64,000 bases of DNA from JALZKA01 sp963717635 (GCA_963717635.1 OY970347.1:2418001-2482000); one strand, 5' to 3'; positions 16,322 through 25,445 are shown, numbered from the stretch's first letter. Made by a program: numbers and translations. Notes: generated by a model from the letters alone, not told the origin.

Positions 16322-16928
16322 CGTCGCTCCGACCCCGCAGCTTCAACTCGGCGCCGACGATGCGGCCTGCGACGGTCGCGCAGGCGCCCAGCATGAAGTT
16401 CGGCGACACGGTGGTGTCGCCGAGCGTCGCCTCGACCGCGAGGGCATCGATCAGCGTCCCGATCGCGATCGCGGTCTCATCGGCGTCCTCGAACTTGAAC
16501 TCGCCCGCTTCGCGCCCGTCCACGATCACCCCCGCGATCCTGGAGCGGAAGTCGATCTCGAGCTTCTCGCGCAGTTGAAGGGCGCGTTCGTCCCGCAACG
16601 ACTGGCTCCAGAGCTCGATCCAGTATCTCCAGTCGTAGTCCACGACGCACGCTTCGATCAACGCCAGCAACTGGGCCCCCGGACCCTCCGTCTCGGCAAG
16701 GGCCGTATCAACGATGGCGTTGAAGCGGGCCTCGTCGCGCTCCATCACGGCGGCGAAAAGATCCCATTGGGAAGGAGGCTCCCCCGCCGAGTCAAGGCCG
16801 GCGCCGCTGGCAGCATCCTCGGGTGAGAGCCCCTCGTATCCGCGCTTGATGATCAGCTGCTCGGCGGTGTCCAGCAGCCGTTCATCCAATGCGTCAGCCC
16901 CCCCTTTGAGCTGATTGCTATCGGGCAT
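16314..16928 (-). CDS. TetR-like regulator with an altered DNA-binding helix
   Basis: A 204-residue paralogue of the downstream TetR protein, sharing the C-terminal pattern YWIELWSQSLRDERALQLRE. The N terminus starts as a normal TetR (LLDTAEQLIIKRGYEGLSPE), but where the recognition helix should be it reads GLDSAGEPPSQWDLFAAV. The Pro-Pro pair and absence of the usual V-S-x-x-x-x-Y-x-Y-F pattern suggest it binds DNA poorly or not at all. It could act as a heterodimer partner or ligand-sensing subunit for the neighbour. First gene of the pair. Confidence 0.72.
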   Translation of the reverse strand: MPDSNQLKGGADALDERLLDTAEQLIIKRGYEGLSPEDAASGAGLDSAGEPPSQWDLFAAVMERDEARFNAIVDTALAETEGPGAQLLALIEACVVDYDWRYWIELWSQSLRDERALQLREKLEIDFRSRIAGVIVDGREAGEFKFEDADETAIAIGTLIDALAVEATLGDTTVSPNFMLGACATVAGRIVGAELKLRGRSDDA

Positions 16929-17005
16929 GAGGCAACGAGTCTAGGCCCGATGCCCTGGACCGGCGGCCAAAACCGCTCTCATGCCACCAGATTGACCATG
17001 TCGTT

Positions 17006-18196
17006 TCAGCTTGATCCCGGCAGGGCTCGCGCGGCGGTCGCGCCTGCCCCGTCCGTCGAGGAGCCGCTGACCGGCATCTCGAATCCGAGCACCTGCTCGG
17101 GTGGTGCGTATTCCATGCCGACGCCCTCAGCCACCGCCTGCAGGGTGACCTGGCCGTCGGCGACGTTGATGCCCGGCTTCAGGCCGGGGTCCAGCCGCAC
17201 CGCCTCGACCACGCCGCGATCGGCAAGCGAAAGCATGTACGGAAGCGTCGCGTTGGTGAGCGCGTAGGTCGAAGTGATCGGCACCGCGCCCGGCATGTTC
17301 GCCACGCAGTAGTGAATGATCCCGTCGACCTCATAGGTGGGGTCTGAGTGGGTCGTTGCCTTCGAGGTCTCGAAGCAGCCGCCCTGGTCGATCGCGACGT
17401 CCACGAGCACCGCGCTTGGCTTCATCAGGGCAAGCTGGTCGCGGCTGATGACGTGCGGAGCGCGGGCCCCGTGGACGAGGACCGCCCCGATCACGAGGTC
17501 GGTTTCGGGGAGACGCTCTTCGATCGAGAGGGTCGAGCTGAAGACGGTCGACGCTCGGCCTCCGAAGATGACGTCGAGCTCGCGCAGCCGATCGATCGAC
17601 TTGTCGTAGGTGAACACGTCGGCTTCCATCCCGATCGCGATGAACGCCGCGTTCATGCCGACGACGCCGCCGCCGACGATCATCACGTTGGCCGCCGCCA
17701 CGCCGGGGACGCCGCCGAGCAGGACGCCACGGCCGCCGAGCGGCTTCTCGAGCATGAAGGCGCCCGCCTGGGTGGCGATCTTGCCCGCGATCTCGGACAT
17801 CGGGGCCAGCAGCGGCAGGCGGCCGTGGCGATCCTCCACCGTCTCGTAGGCCAGGCAGGTCGCTCCCGACTCACATAGAGCTTTGGTCAAATCGGGCGCC
17901 GGCGCAAGATGCAGGTACGTGAAGAGCGTCGTCTCTGGTCGCAACATCGCGACCTCGGGCATCTGCGGCTCCTTGACCTTGAGGACCATGTCGGCCTCGC
18001 CCCAGACGTCCTCGGCGGTGGGCACGATCCGCGCGCCCTGCGCCTGGTAGTCGGCGTCGGCGATCGCGCTGCCGTCGCCCGCGCCCTTCTGGATCAGGAT
18101 CTCGTGGCCGCGGTCCCGGAGCTCCCGGGCGCCGATCGGCGTCAGCGCGACCCGGTACTCGTCGGTCTTGATTTCGGTGGGAACGCCAACCTTCAT
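17006..18196 (-). CDS. ald: Alanine dehydrogenase
   Basis: NAD-dependent alanine dehydrogenase, 396 residues, slightly longer than the usual 370 because of a C-terminal tail. MKVGVPTEIKTDEYRVALTP is the family N terminus; KVKEPQ, TYLHLAPAP, the nucleotide-binding VMIVGGGVVGMNAAFIAIGM and DVAIDQGGCFETS follow. The ATG at 18196 overlaps the PucR stop as ATGA, which decides the start. It interconverts alanine and pyruvate. Beside an omega-aminotransferase it would recycle alanine to pyruvate, the amino acceptor. Confidence 0.95.
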   Translation of the reverse strand: MKVGVPTEIKTDEYRVALTPIGARELRDRGHEILIQKGAGDGSAIADADYQAQGARIVPTAEDVWGEADMVLKVKEPQMPEVAMLRPETTLFTYLHLAPAPDLTKALCESGATCLAYETVEDRHGRLPLLAPMSEIAGKIATQAGAFMLEKPLGGRGVLLGGVPGVAAANVMIVGGGVVGMNAAFIAIGMEADVFTYDKSIDRLRELDVIFGGRASTVFSSTLSIEERLPETDLVIGAVLVHGARAPHVISRDQLALMKPSAVLVDVAIDQGGCFETSKATTHSDPTYEVDGIIHYCVANMPGAVPITSTYALTNATLPYMLSLADRGVVEAVRLDPGLKPGINVADGQVTLQAVAEGVGMEYAPPEQVLGFEMPVSGSSTDGAGATAARALPGSS

Positions 18197-19746
18197 CGGA
18201 CCAGCTCCCTTGCTCGCAGTGCGAGCCAAAGCTCGATCCGGTCCGTCGCGCGACTCAGGTCCCGGCCGGTGAGCTCTTCGATCTTCCGAATCCTGTAGCG
18301 CAGCGTATGCCGATGGCAGTAGAGCTGCCGCGCCGCGCGCTCCCAGTTGCCGTTGTTCTCGATGAACGCCTCCAGCGAGCGCAGCAACTCGCCGCCGTAC
18401 TCGCCTTCGCCGCGCTGGATCGGCTCCAGCAGCCCGTCGCTGTAGAGCCGCAGCGCGTCGTCATCCTGAAGCGCGAGCAGCAACGTGAACGCGCCGAGAT
18501 CGCGGTAGGACGCCACCTCGGGGCCGCCGCCGTTCAAGGAGGTGGCTTCGAGCGCACAGCGCGCCTCGTGGAACGCGCGGCGCAACGACCCGATGCCGAC
18601 GGCGCGGCTGGCCGCGATGCGCATGCCCGGATGCGCGCCGATCAGCGCGGCACGCGCCTCGCGGGCCACCGCCACGGGGTCGCGGACAGAGCCTTCGACC
18701 ACGGCGCACAGCAGCGCCCGTCCGGCCGCCGCGCTGGTCGCGACCAGCGCCGGGACGCCCGCCTCCGCCAGAGCCGCCTCGAACGCCGCTTCGGCGGCCG
18801 GTGGGTCGTCGACCTCGATCACCAGCACGGCAGCTTCGGAATGGACGCCGAACGGCCGCAGCCGGCCGGAGAGCTCGTCCGCGTCGAGCCGCCCGGACAG
18901 GGCGTCGGCCAGTAGGTCACCGGCGAGGCGCCGTTCGGTCTCCCGGACGACGCGCTCGCGCATCAGTTCGAGGCCGACGACGATCGAGCCCTGGCCGGCG
19001 ATCAGCCGCTCGAAGTCGCCGAGCTTGCCGTTGTCGGAGACCGCCACAAGCCAGCCGGCCGCCGGACCCCCGCGGGGACCGGGGACCGGTACGGCGAGCG
19101 CGCGGCCCGGAACCGCGGCGGGTTCGAAGGCGTGCGCTCCGCCATCGCCCGCGCGCTCGACCAGCTCGGCCGCGATCGCGCCGGCCTCGTCGGCCCTGGG
19201 CCCGCCGCGCTCAGGGTGTCGCGCAACCTGCTTGCCGGCACCGTCGAAGACCAGGGCCGCCCCGGCCAGCGCCCCTGCGATCGAGGCCGTGATCTCGTCC
19301 AGCCCACCACCGTCGATGACCAATCGCTCGAGGCGCTCGTGCACCCGCGAGCCACGCTCGAGCACGTCGTACTGCTCGTTGATCAGTCGTGCGGCAGCAC
19401 GCTCGGTGATCGCGATGAAGGGCATCTCGTACGGGACTTCGAACAACGGCATGCCCTGTTTGCGTGCCGCGTCACGGATTGGCTTCGGCAGCCGCTCGTG
19501 GTCGAAGCCGACGCCGAAGCCCAGCCCGGCGACCTCCTTCGACGCCAGCAGTCCCACATAGGCGCGCTGCTTGGCCGGCGTGTCGAGGTTGTAGCCCGTG
19601 GTCAGCAGAAGCTCGCCGCCGGAGAGCCAGGGCGTCGGGTCCTGGTGCTCCGAGATGTGAACCCAGCGAACCGACCGCCCACCGGCCTCCTCGCCCTCGA
19701 CGAGTCCGAGGCCGCAATCGGAGACCAGTGAGGCGACCGTCAGCAT
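18193..19746 (-). CDS. PucR-family transcriptional regulator
   Basis: Regulator of 517 residues in the PucR class. An N-terminal purine-catabolism-regulator-like sensor domain (SLVSDCGLGLVEGEE, then PWLSGGELLLTTGYNL) covers roughly residues 1-130. A central GGDEF-like CdaR/PucR region follows, and the C terminus is a helix-turn-helix (RAARQLYCHRHTLRYRIRKI, about residues 465-485). It sits between the aminotransferase and alanine dehydrogenase genes and overlaps the latter by four bases. It likely senses an amino compound and controls this operon and the divergent importer. Confidence 0.88.
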   Translation of the reverse strand: MLTVASLVSDCGLGLVEGEEAGGRSVRWVHISEHQDPTPWLSGGELLLTTGYNLDTPAKQRAYVGLLASKEVAGLGFGVGFDHERLPKPIRDAARKQGMPLFEVPYEMPFIAITERAAARLINEQYDVLERGSRVHERLERLVIDGGGLDEITASIAGALAGAALVFDGAGKQVARHPERGGPRADEAGAIAAELVERAGDGGAHAFEPAAVPGRALAVPVPGPRGGPAAGWLVAVSDNGKLGDFERLIAGQGSIVVGLELMRERVVRETERRLAGDLLADALSGRLDADELSGRLRPFGVHSEAAVLVIEVDDPPAAEAAFEAALAEAGVPALVATSAAAGRALLCAVVEGSVRDPVAVAREARAALIGAHPGMRIAASRAVGIGSLRRAFHEARCALEATSLNGGGPEVASYRDLGAFTLLLALQDDDALRLYSDGLLEPIQRGEGEYGGELLRSLEAFIENNGNWERAARQLYCHRHTLRYRIRKIEELTGRDLSRATDRIELWLALRARELVR

Positions 19747-19771
19747 CAAATACCTACCGTCGCCACTCCGC

Positions 19772-21157
19772 CTAGATCCGTTCCGCGGCCTCGGTCAGCA
19801 CTCCGCGCAGGATCTCGCCGATCTCCTCGACGTGCTCAGTGCCGCAAATCAGCGGCGGCGCCAGCTGGATCACGGGGTCGCCGCGATCATCGGCGCGGCA
19901 GATCAGCCCGCGCCGGTAGAGCTCGCCGGAGAGGAAGCCGCGAAGCAGGGACTCGGACTCCTCGTCCGTGAACCCGGCCTTCGTCTCCTGGTCGCGCACG
20001 AGCTCGATCGCGTGGAAGAAGCCCGCACCGCGAACGTCGCCGACGATCGGGATGTCACGCAGGCCGTCGAGCATCGTGCGGAGCTCGTCCTCCTTCGCCA
20101 GGACGTTCCCGCACAGGTCCTCGCGCTCGAAGACGTCGATGTTGGCCATCGCCGCTGCCGCCGCTACGGGGTGGCCGGCGAAGGTGAATCCGTGGGCGAA
20201 CGAGGCCGTGCCCTTGCTGAACGGTTCGTAGAGCCGCTCGGACGCGATCATCGCGCCCATCGGCGCGTACGCCGAGGTCAGCGCCTTGGCCGAGGTGATG
20301 ATGTCCGGCTGATAGCCGTAACGCTCGCAGCCGAAGTAGTGGCCGAGCCGGCCCCAGGCGCAGATCACCTCGTCGGAGATCAGGAGCACATCGTGCTCGT
20401 CGCAGATCTCCCGCACGCGCTGGAAGTACCCCTCCTGCGGCGGGATGCAGCCACCCGCATTCTGGAGCGGTTCCAGGATCACTGCCGCGACCGTCTGCGG
20501 GCCCTCGAACTCGATCCGCTCGCGGATCTGCTCCGCGGCCCAGAGCGGGTCACGGCCCTCCGGCCAGTGGTACGAGTTGGTGTTCGGGACGTGGCAACCG
20601 CCCGGCGCGAACGGCTCGTAGGGCGCCCGCAGATCGGTGAGGCCGGTCGCCATCAGGGCGCCCATCGTGGTGCCGTGGTAGGCGACATCTCGTGCGATCA
20701 CCTTGTACTTCTGGCCCTTGCCGGTGATCCGGAAGTAGTGACGAGCCAGCTTCAGCGCGGACTCGACGGCCTCGGAGCCGCCGGAGGTGAAGAAGACGTG
20801 ATTGAGGTCGCCCGGGGCGAGATCAGCGATCCGCGTCGCCAGCTCGATCGCTCGCGGATGGGCGTAGCTCCAGTTGGTGACGAAGTCGAGCTCGCGGACC
20901 TGGCGCTCCATAGCCTCGCCAATCTCCGCCCGGCCGTGCCCCGCGTTGCAGCAAAACAGCCCGGACAACCCGTCGAGGTAGCGGTTGCCCTGGTCGTCGT
21001 AGACATACGCGCCCTCACCCCGAGCGATGATCGGGATCGGGTGCTCCGCGTCATAGCCCCCCATGCGCGTGAAATGCATCCACAGGTGCTTGCGGGCGAG
21101 CTCCTGCAGGTCGGCGCCGGTCTCGGTGGCGCTGGGGGTCGCGGTCGTGGTGGCCAT
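19772..21157 (-). CDS. Class III omega-aminotransferase (putrescine/beta-alanine:pyruvate type)
   Basis: PLP enzyme of 461 residues. PLP-binding Lys291 lies in TSAKALTSAYAPMGA and the ring-binding Asp262 in ISDEVICAWGR; SGGSEAVESALKLARHY and VAYHGTTMGALMATG are typical of the class. It resembles SpuC and omega-amino acid:pyruvate aminotransferases. The ATG at 21157 has GGAGGAA seven bases upstream, although the frame is open further. It heads an operon with PucR and alanine dehydrogenase, and is divergent from a polyamine-type importer, supporting removal of a terminal amino group from imported amines. Exact substrate is unproven. Confidence 0.92.
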   Translation of the reverse strand: MATTTATPSATETGADLQELARKHLWMHFTRMGGYDAEHPIPIIARGEGAYVYDDQGNRYLDGLSGLFCCNAGHGRAEIGEAMERQVRELDFVTNWSYAHPRAIELATRIADLAPGDLNHVFFTSGGSEAVESALKLARHYFRITGKGQKYKVIARDVAYHGTTMGALMATGLTDLRAPYEPFAPGGCHVPNTNSYHWPEGRDPLWAAEQIRERIEFEGPQTVAAVILEPLQNAGGCIPPQEGYFQRVREICDEHDVLLISDEVICAWGRLGHYFGCERYGYQPDIITSAKALTSAYAPMGAMIASERLYEPFSKGTASFAHGFTFAGHPVAAAAAMANIDVFEREDLCGNVLAKEDELRTMLDGLRDIPIVGDVRGAGFFHAIELVRDQETKAGFTDEESESLLRGFLSGELYRRGLICRADDRGDPVIQLAPPLICGTEHVEEIGEILRGVLTEAAERI

Positions 21158-21190
21158 TTCGTTCCTCCGCCTGGGGGTGGGCTTGATTGA

Positions 21191-21230
21191 CGTTCCGTAC
21201 AACGGTATCCCCCCGAAACGCCGCCGGCAA
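21191..21230 (-). promoter_or_regulatory. Promoter of the aminotransferase operon with CGTTGTACGG motif
   Basis: On the minus strand TTGCCG (21225-21230) and TACCGT (21202-21207) are spaced by 17 bases. The -10 overlaps CGTTGTACGGAACG (21191-21204), which contains the inverted repeat CCGT-TGT-ACGG. The same 14 bases with one change occur at 27608-27621, ahead of the aldehyde dehydrogenase gene. A PucR operator is a reasonable guess. Confidence 0.4.
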
Positions 21231-21284
21231 CCGTTTTCTGGTTCAAGAGTTCGTTTGGCGTTTATCCGATGTGGACAATGACTG

Positions 21285-21312
21285 TTGGACCTTTTGATGA
21301 TTTCGATACTTG
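21285..21312 (+). promoter_or_regulatory. Possible promoter of the divergent potADBC operon
   Basis: TTGGAC (21285-21290) and TACTTG (21307-21312) are spaced by 16 bases and lie 36 bases before the TTG start of the importer ATPase gene. The match is moderate. The rest of the 190-base intergenic region (21158-21347) is less GC-rich than its surroundings but holds no other feature I can name. Confidence 0.3.
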
Positions 21313-21347
21313 TCAGCGCTTGTCGCGGCCCATAGCCTGACCGGGAC

Positions 21348-22505
21348 TTGGACGAAGCGAGCACGATCGCTGCCACCCCCGGGACCTCGAAGTCCAGCGT
21401 CAGGCTGGAAGGGGTGACGAAGCGCTTCGGCGACCTGCTTGCCGTGGACGACCTGGATCTGGAGTTGGCCGGCGGCGAGTTCTTCACGCTGCTGGGGCCC
21501 TCGGGCTGCGGGAAGACGACCACCCTCCGCATGATCGCGGGCTTCGAGCAGCCGGATGCCGGCAAGGTCCTGATCGACGGCGAGGACGTCGCCGGGCTGC
21601 CGCCGTTCAAGCGCCCCACGAACACGGTCTTTCAGAGCTACGCCCTGTTCCCGCACCTGAGCGTCGGCGACAACGTCGGCTTCGGGCTGAAGCGAAAGAA
21701 GGTGCCGGCAGCTGAGATCAAGCGACGCGTGAGCGACGAGCTCGAGCGGGTCGGCCTCGCGGCCGAGGCGAACCGGCGCCCGAACCAGCTCTCGGGCGGG
21801 ATGCAGCAGCGCGTCGCGCTCGCCCGCGCCCTGGTCAACCTGCCGAAGGTGCTGTTGCTGGACGAGCCGCTGGGCGCGCTTGACCTGAAGCTTCGCAAGG
21901 GCCTTCAGGTCGAGTTGAAGCGGATCCAGCGCGAGGTCGGGATCACCTTCGTCTACGTGACGCACGACCAGGAGGAGGCGCTCACGATGTCCGACCGGAT
22001 CGCGGTCATGAACCGGGGCAAGGTCGAGCAGGTCGCGGACCCGGAGGCGGTCTACGAGCGCCCGGCGACCACGTTCGTCGCCGGGTTCATCGGCGTCTCG
22101 AACCTGATGCCGGCCGTGGTCGCAAATAGCGCCGGTGAGCACACACGGGTCCGGCTCGACGCCGGCGTCGAGATCGAGGCCGCGAGCAACGGATTTGTGA
22201 CGGGCGAGCGATGCCATGCCGTGGTTCGCCCGGAAAAGCTGCAGGTGTCTCGCAAGGATGAATCGTTCCCCGACGGCTGGCCGTCCGTCGAGGGGATCGT
22301 CGAGTCCTCCGTGTATCTCGGAACGGCCACTCAGATCGTGGTCCGCCTGGCCGGCGACGTGCCGATGACGGTCCTGGTACCGAACGCCGACGAGGCGGAA
22401 CGCGGCCGCCTGCCGGGCGGCGGCGCCGACGTCCACCTCGGCTGGGCGCCCGAGCACATCCACCTGATCAAGGAATCCGACAAGGCCCCGAGCCCCGGCG
22501 TCTGA
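21348..22505 (+). CDS. potA: Polyamine-type ABC transporter ATP-binding protein
   Basis: ATPase of 385 residues from a TTG start. Walker A GPSGCGKTT, signature LSGGMQQRVALARAL, Walker B VLLLDEPLGALD and THDQEEALTMSDR are intact, with a TOBE-type domain at the C terminus (AVVRPEKLQV). It is close in sequence to the ATPase at 4507-5574 but belongs to a separate system. The binding protein starts 2 bases after its stop. Likely controlled by the PucR regulator encoded on the other side of the divergent promoter. Confidence 0.9.
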   Translation: MDEASTIAATPGTSKSSVRLEGVTKRFGDLLAVDDLDLELAGGEFFTLLGPSGCGKTTTLRMIAGFEQPDAGKVLIDGEDVAGLPPFKRPTNTVFQSYALFPHLSVGDNVGFGLKRKKVPAAEIKRRVSDELERVGLAAEANRRPNQLSGGMQQRVALARALVNLPKVLLLDEPLGALDLKLRKGLQVELKRIQREVGITFVYVTHDQEEALTMSDRIAVMNRGKVEQVADPEAVYERPATTFVAGFIGVSNLMPAVVANSAGEHTRVRLDAGVEIEAASNGFVTGERCHAVVRPEKLQVSRKDESFPDGWPSVEGIVESSVYLGTATQIVVRLAGDVPMTVLVPNADEAERGRLPGGGADVHLGWAPEHIHLIKESDKAPSPGV

Positions 22506-22507
22506 CG

Positions 22508-23638
22508 ATGCGACGGGTATCGATCGTCGCCGGGCTGCTCGCTCTGACGGTCGGGCTCGCGGCCTGTGGTGGCGTGGTCGGCGGTCCCAGCAGCGGCGAG
22601 ATCGGCACCGCCGAGGCCGGCCCGGTCGAAGGCGACCTCACGATCTCAACCTGGCCCGGATACATCGACCCGGGTAAGGAGGGCTCGATTACCGAGTTCG
22701 AGGAGAAGACCGGAGTCTCGGTCGACTACATCGAGGACGTCAACGAGAACGTCGGCTTCTTTGGGAAGGTCCAGCCCCTGCTCGACCAGGGCGAGTCGGG
22801 GGGCCGGGACATGTTCGTCGTCACGGACTGGATGGCGGCCCAGATGTTCAGGCTCGGCTATCTCCAGCAGATCGATCCGGCGGCAGTCGAGACTGCCCTC
22901 GGCAATCTCTCGCCGCAGTTCCAGTCCGAGGGCGCATACGACCCCGACCACAAGTTCTCGATCCCCTGGCAGGGCGGGATGACCGGCATCTGGGTCAACA
23001 CCGAAGAGGCCGACGAGATCACCTCGGTCAACGATCTGTTCGACCCCAAGTATTCGGGTCGGGTGACGATGCTGTCGGAGATGCGCGACACCGTTCCGAT
23101 GGTGATGAGGGGCATGGGCGTGAGCATGGAGGACGCCACGAAGGACGACTGGCTGGCGGCGGTCGACAAGCTCTCGCAGGCGGTGGACTCGGGGCAGATC
23201 CGGCGGTTCACCGGCAACGAGTACACCGAGGACCTGACCAGCGGCAACGCGGTCGCCGCGATCGGATGGTCAGGCGACGGCTACCTGATCGGTCGCGACG
23301 GCGTCGAATGGCGACGGCCCGAGGAGGGCTGCAACCTGTGGTTCGACATGATGGTGATCCCGAACGGGGCGCCCAACGTACCCGCCGCGCTCGAGTGGAT
23401 GAACTTCGCCTACACGCCCGAGGTTCAGGCCGACATCGCCGCGTTCGTCAACTACGTGACGCCGGTTGCCGGGGTCAAGGAGATCCTCGCCAAGCGAGAT
23501 CCGGCGCTGGCCAAGAACCAGCTGATCTTCCCCGACGACGCCTTCATCGCGGACTGTTATCCGCTCAGGGAGCCGCCCGGCAACGACGCCGATGTCCAGG
23601 AGGTCACCGAGGCGTTCCAGGAAATCGTCTCGGGCTGA
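22508..23638 (+). CDS. potD: Polyamine-type ABC transporter substrate-binding lipoprotein
   Basis: Binding protein of 376 residues with a lipoprotein signal, lipobox LAAC near residue 20. GDLTISTWPGYIDPGKEG is the PotD-type first strand; the SIPWQGGMTGIWVNTEEADE segment and CNLWFDMMVIPNGAPN follow. It lies between the ATPase and the first permease. It would capture the ligand at the outer face of the membrane. The ligand is inferred to be an amine metabolised by the divergent aminotransferase operon. Confidence 0.9.
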   Translation: MRRVSIVAGLLALTVGLAACGGVVGGPSSGEIGTAEAGPVEGDLTISTWPGYIDPGKEGSITEFEEKTGVSVDYIEDVNENVGFFGKVQPLLDQGESGGRDMFVVTDWMAAQMFRLGYLQQIDPAAVETALGNLSPQFQSEGAYDPDHKFSIPWQGGMTGIWVNTEEADEITSVNDLFDPKYSGRVTMLSEMRDTVPMVMRGMGVSMEDATKDDWLAAVDKLSQAVDSGQIRRFTGNEYTEDLTSGNAVAAIGWSGDGYLIGRDGVEWRRPEEGCNLWFDMMVIPNGAPNVPAALEWMNFAYTPEVQADIAAFVNYVTPVAGVKEILAKRDPALAKNQLIFPDDAFIADCYPLREPPGNDADVQEVTEAFQEIVSG

Positions 23639-23644
23639 GCGGCG

Positions 23645-24526
23645 ATGCAGAAGGACTCTCGAAAGCCCCTCCGCCAGCGCCTCGTCCCGTACGGTCTGCT
23701 CGGTCCAGGGGCCATCTGGCTCGTCATCTTCTTCGTCGTCCCGATGTACTTCATGGCGGAGCTCGCGCTGCGCTCGGGGTCTTTCACGGCGGGCTTCGAG
23801 TTCACCTGGGAGTGGGCGAATTTCCCCGATGCGCTGGACGGCCGCGGCGGACAGATCCTGCGGACCTTCACGTACTCCGGAATCGCGACGATCCTGGCGC
23901 TTCTGATCGCCTACCCGCTGGCGTACGCGATCGCGATCAAGGCGAGTCCGCGTTGGCGGCTCCTGCTCCTGTTCGCGGTGATCGCCCCGTTCTTCACGAC
24001 GTACCTGATCAGGACGATCGCTTGGAAGACGATCCTCAGCGACTCCAGCCCGGTCGTCGACGTCCTCCAGTTCCTGGCGCTCGTCCCCGACGACGGCCGC
24101 GTGCTGGCGACGTCGGGGGCCGTGATCGCGGGGCTGACCTACAACTTCCTGCCGTTCATGATCCTGCCGATCTACGCCAGCCTGGAGCGGATCGACCTGA
24201 GCCTGATCGAGGCGGCCAAGGACCTCTATGCATCCGCCCGCCAGGCCTTCGTGCGGGTGACCCTGCCCCTGACAGCTCCCGGGATCGTCGCCGGCGTCCT
24301 GCTCACGTTCATCCCCGCCTTCGGGGACTACGTGAACGCGTATCTGCTCGGCAGCCCGAACCAGGCGATGATCGGAAACAAGATCCAGTCGCTCTACCTC
24401 AGCGAGCGCAACTACCCGGACGCCGCGGCCCTCTCGTTCATCATGATGGCCGCGATCCTGATCGTGGTCGTCATTTACATCCGGGTCGCTGGGACCGGTG
24501 CGTTCATGGGGGATGAAGAAGACTGA
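23645..24526 (+). CDS. potB: ABC transporter permease, PotB type
   Basis: Permease of 293 residues with six hydrophobic segments and the coupling loop EAAKDLYASARQAFVRVTLP near residues 195-215. IPAFGDYVNAYLLGSPN is typical of the PotB class. Its stop TGA overlaps the ATG of the 17-residue mini-ORF that separates it from the next permease. Confidence 0.9.
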   Translation: MQKDSRKPLRQRLVPYGLLGPGAIWLVIFFVVPMYFMAELALRSGSFTAGFEFTWEWANFPDALDGRGGQILRTFTYSGIATILALLIAYPLAYAIAIKASPRWRLLLLFAVIAPFFTTYLIRTIAWKTILSDSSPVVDVLQFLALVPDDGRVLATSGAVIAGLTYNFLPFMILPIYASLERIDLSLIEAAKDLYASARQAFVRVTLPLTAPGIVAGVLLTFIPAFGDYVNAYLLGSPNQAMIGNKIQSLYLSERNYPDAAALSFIMMAAILIVVVIYIRVAGTGAFMGDEED

Positions 24527-24579
24527 TGAGCGACGCAGGTCGCGAACACAGGTTTGCCCCCCTGTTGAGGGCTAGTTGA
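24526..24579 (+). CDS. Junction mini-ORF, 17 residues, complete copy
   Basis: Encodes MSDAGREHRFAPLLRAS. Its ATG overlaps the upstream permease stop and its TGA overlaps the downstream permease ATG, both as TGATG, so the whole gap is one frame. Two small hairpins are present: GCGAC-GCAG-GTCGC (24530-24543) and GCCC-N9-GGGC (24556-24572). This copy joins the two halves seen elsewhere: the MSDA-x-RE start (pstB, 63592-63651, 49216-49254, 25446-25484) and the AP-LLR end (6403-6462, 7307-7348, 48355-48417). The double stop/start overlap supports translation; function is unknown. Confidence 0.5.
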   Translation: MSDAGREHRFAPLLRAS

Positions 24580-25436
24580 TGAGAGCCTGGGCCTGGCTGC
24601 GCCGTAACGCACTCCTGATCTACGCCGGGTTTGCGGTCTTTTACATGCTCGTCCCGATCGTCGTGGTCGCGGTGTTCTCGTTCGGCGAGACGCCCCGAGA
24701 TCGGCTGAACTTCGCGCTGGACGGAGGCTTCACGACCGCGTACTGGGAGACGGCGTTCTCGATCCCTGAGCTGAACGAGGCGATGCTGCGGTCGATCGAG
24801 CTGGCGGCGCTCACGACTCTGTTCGCGACCGCAATCGGAACGCTGATGGCGATGGCGCTGGTCCGGTACCAGTTCCGGGGTCGCACCGCCACCAACCTTC
24901 TGATCGTGCTGCCGATGGCGACGCCCGAGATCGTCATCGGCGCATCGCTGCTCTCGATGTTTGTGGTTTCGGGTTTCGCGCTCGGCTTCACCACGCTGCT
25001 GATCGCGCACGTGATGTTCTCGATCAGCTTCGTCGTGGTGGTGGTTCGCTCGAGGTTGATCGGCTTCGACCGCTCGATCGAGGAGGCGGCCGCCGACCTG
25101 GGCGCGTCGCCCCTGCAGACGTTCCGCCTCGTCACCCTGCCACTGATTGCGCCGGGGGTGATCGCCGCCGGGCTGCTCGCCTTCGCGCTTTCGATCGACG
25201 ACTTCGTGATCTCGAACTTCAACTCGGGGACGACCGAAACGTTCCCGCTCTACATTTTCGGCGTGGCGCTCCGCGGGATCCCGATCCAGGTCAACGTCCT
25301 GGCCACGATCCTGTTCGTCGTGACCGTCGCCGCGGTGGGCCTGGTGATCTGGCAGCAGCGCCGGGCTGAGCGCCTGGCGAGCGCGCGGCCGGAGCCGGAG
25401 GGCGGCCTCGCGCCTGCGCCGGGCCGCGCCACGTAG
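24579..25436 (+). CDS. potC: ABC transporter permease, PotC type
   Basis: Permease of 285 residues starting at the ATG that overlaps the mini-ORF stop; a TTG one codon earlier is also open. The coupling loop EEAAADLGASPLQTFRLVTL is near residues 167-186 and LSIDDFVISNF matches PotC proteins. The C terminus is a hydrophilic Arg/Ala/Pro-rich tail. It completes the order potA-potD-potB-potC. Confidence 0.9.
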   Translation: MRAWAWLRRNALLIYAGFAVFYMLVPIVVVAVFSFGETPRDRLNFALDGGFTTAYWETAFSIPELNEAMLRSIELAALTTLFATAIGTLMAMALVRYQFRGRTATNLLIVLPMATPEIVIGASLLSMFVVSGFALGFTTLLIAHVMFSISFVVVVVRSRLIGFDRSIEEAAADLGASPLQTFRLVTLPLIAPGVIAAGLLAFALSIDDFVISNFNSGTTETFPLYIFGVALRGIPIQVNVLATILFVVTVAAVGLVIWQQRRAERLASARPEPEGGLAPAPGRAT

Positions 25437-25445
25437 CAAGAACAC

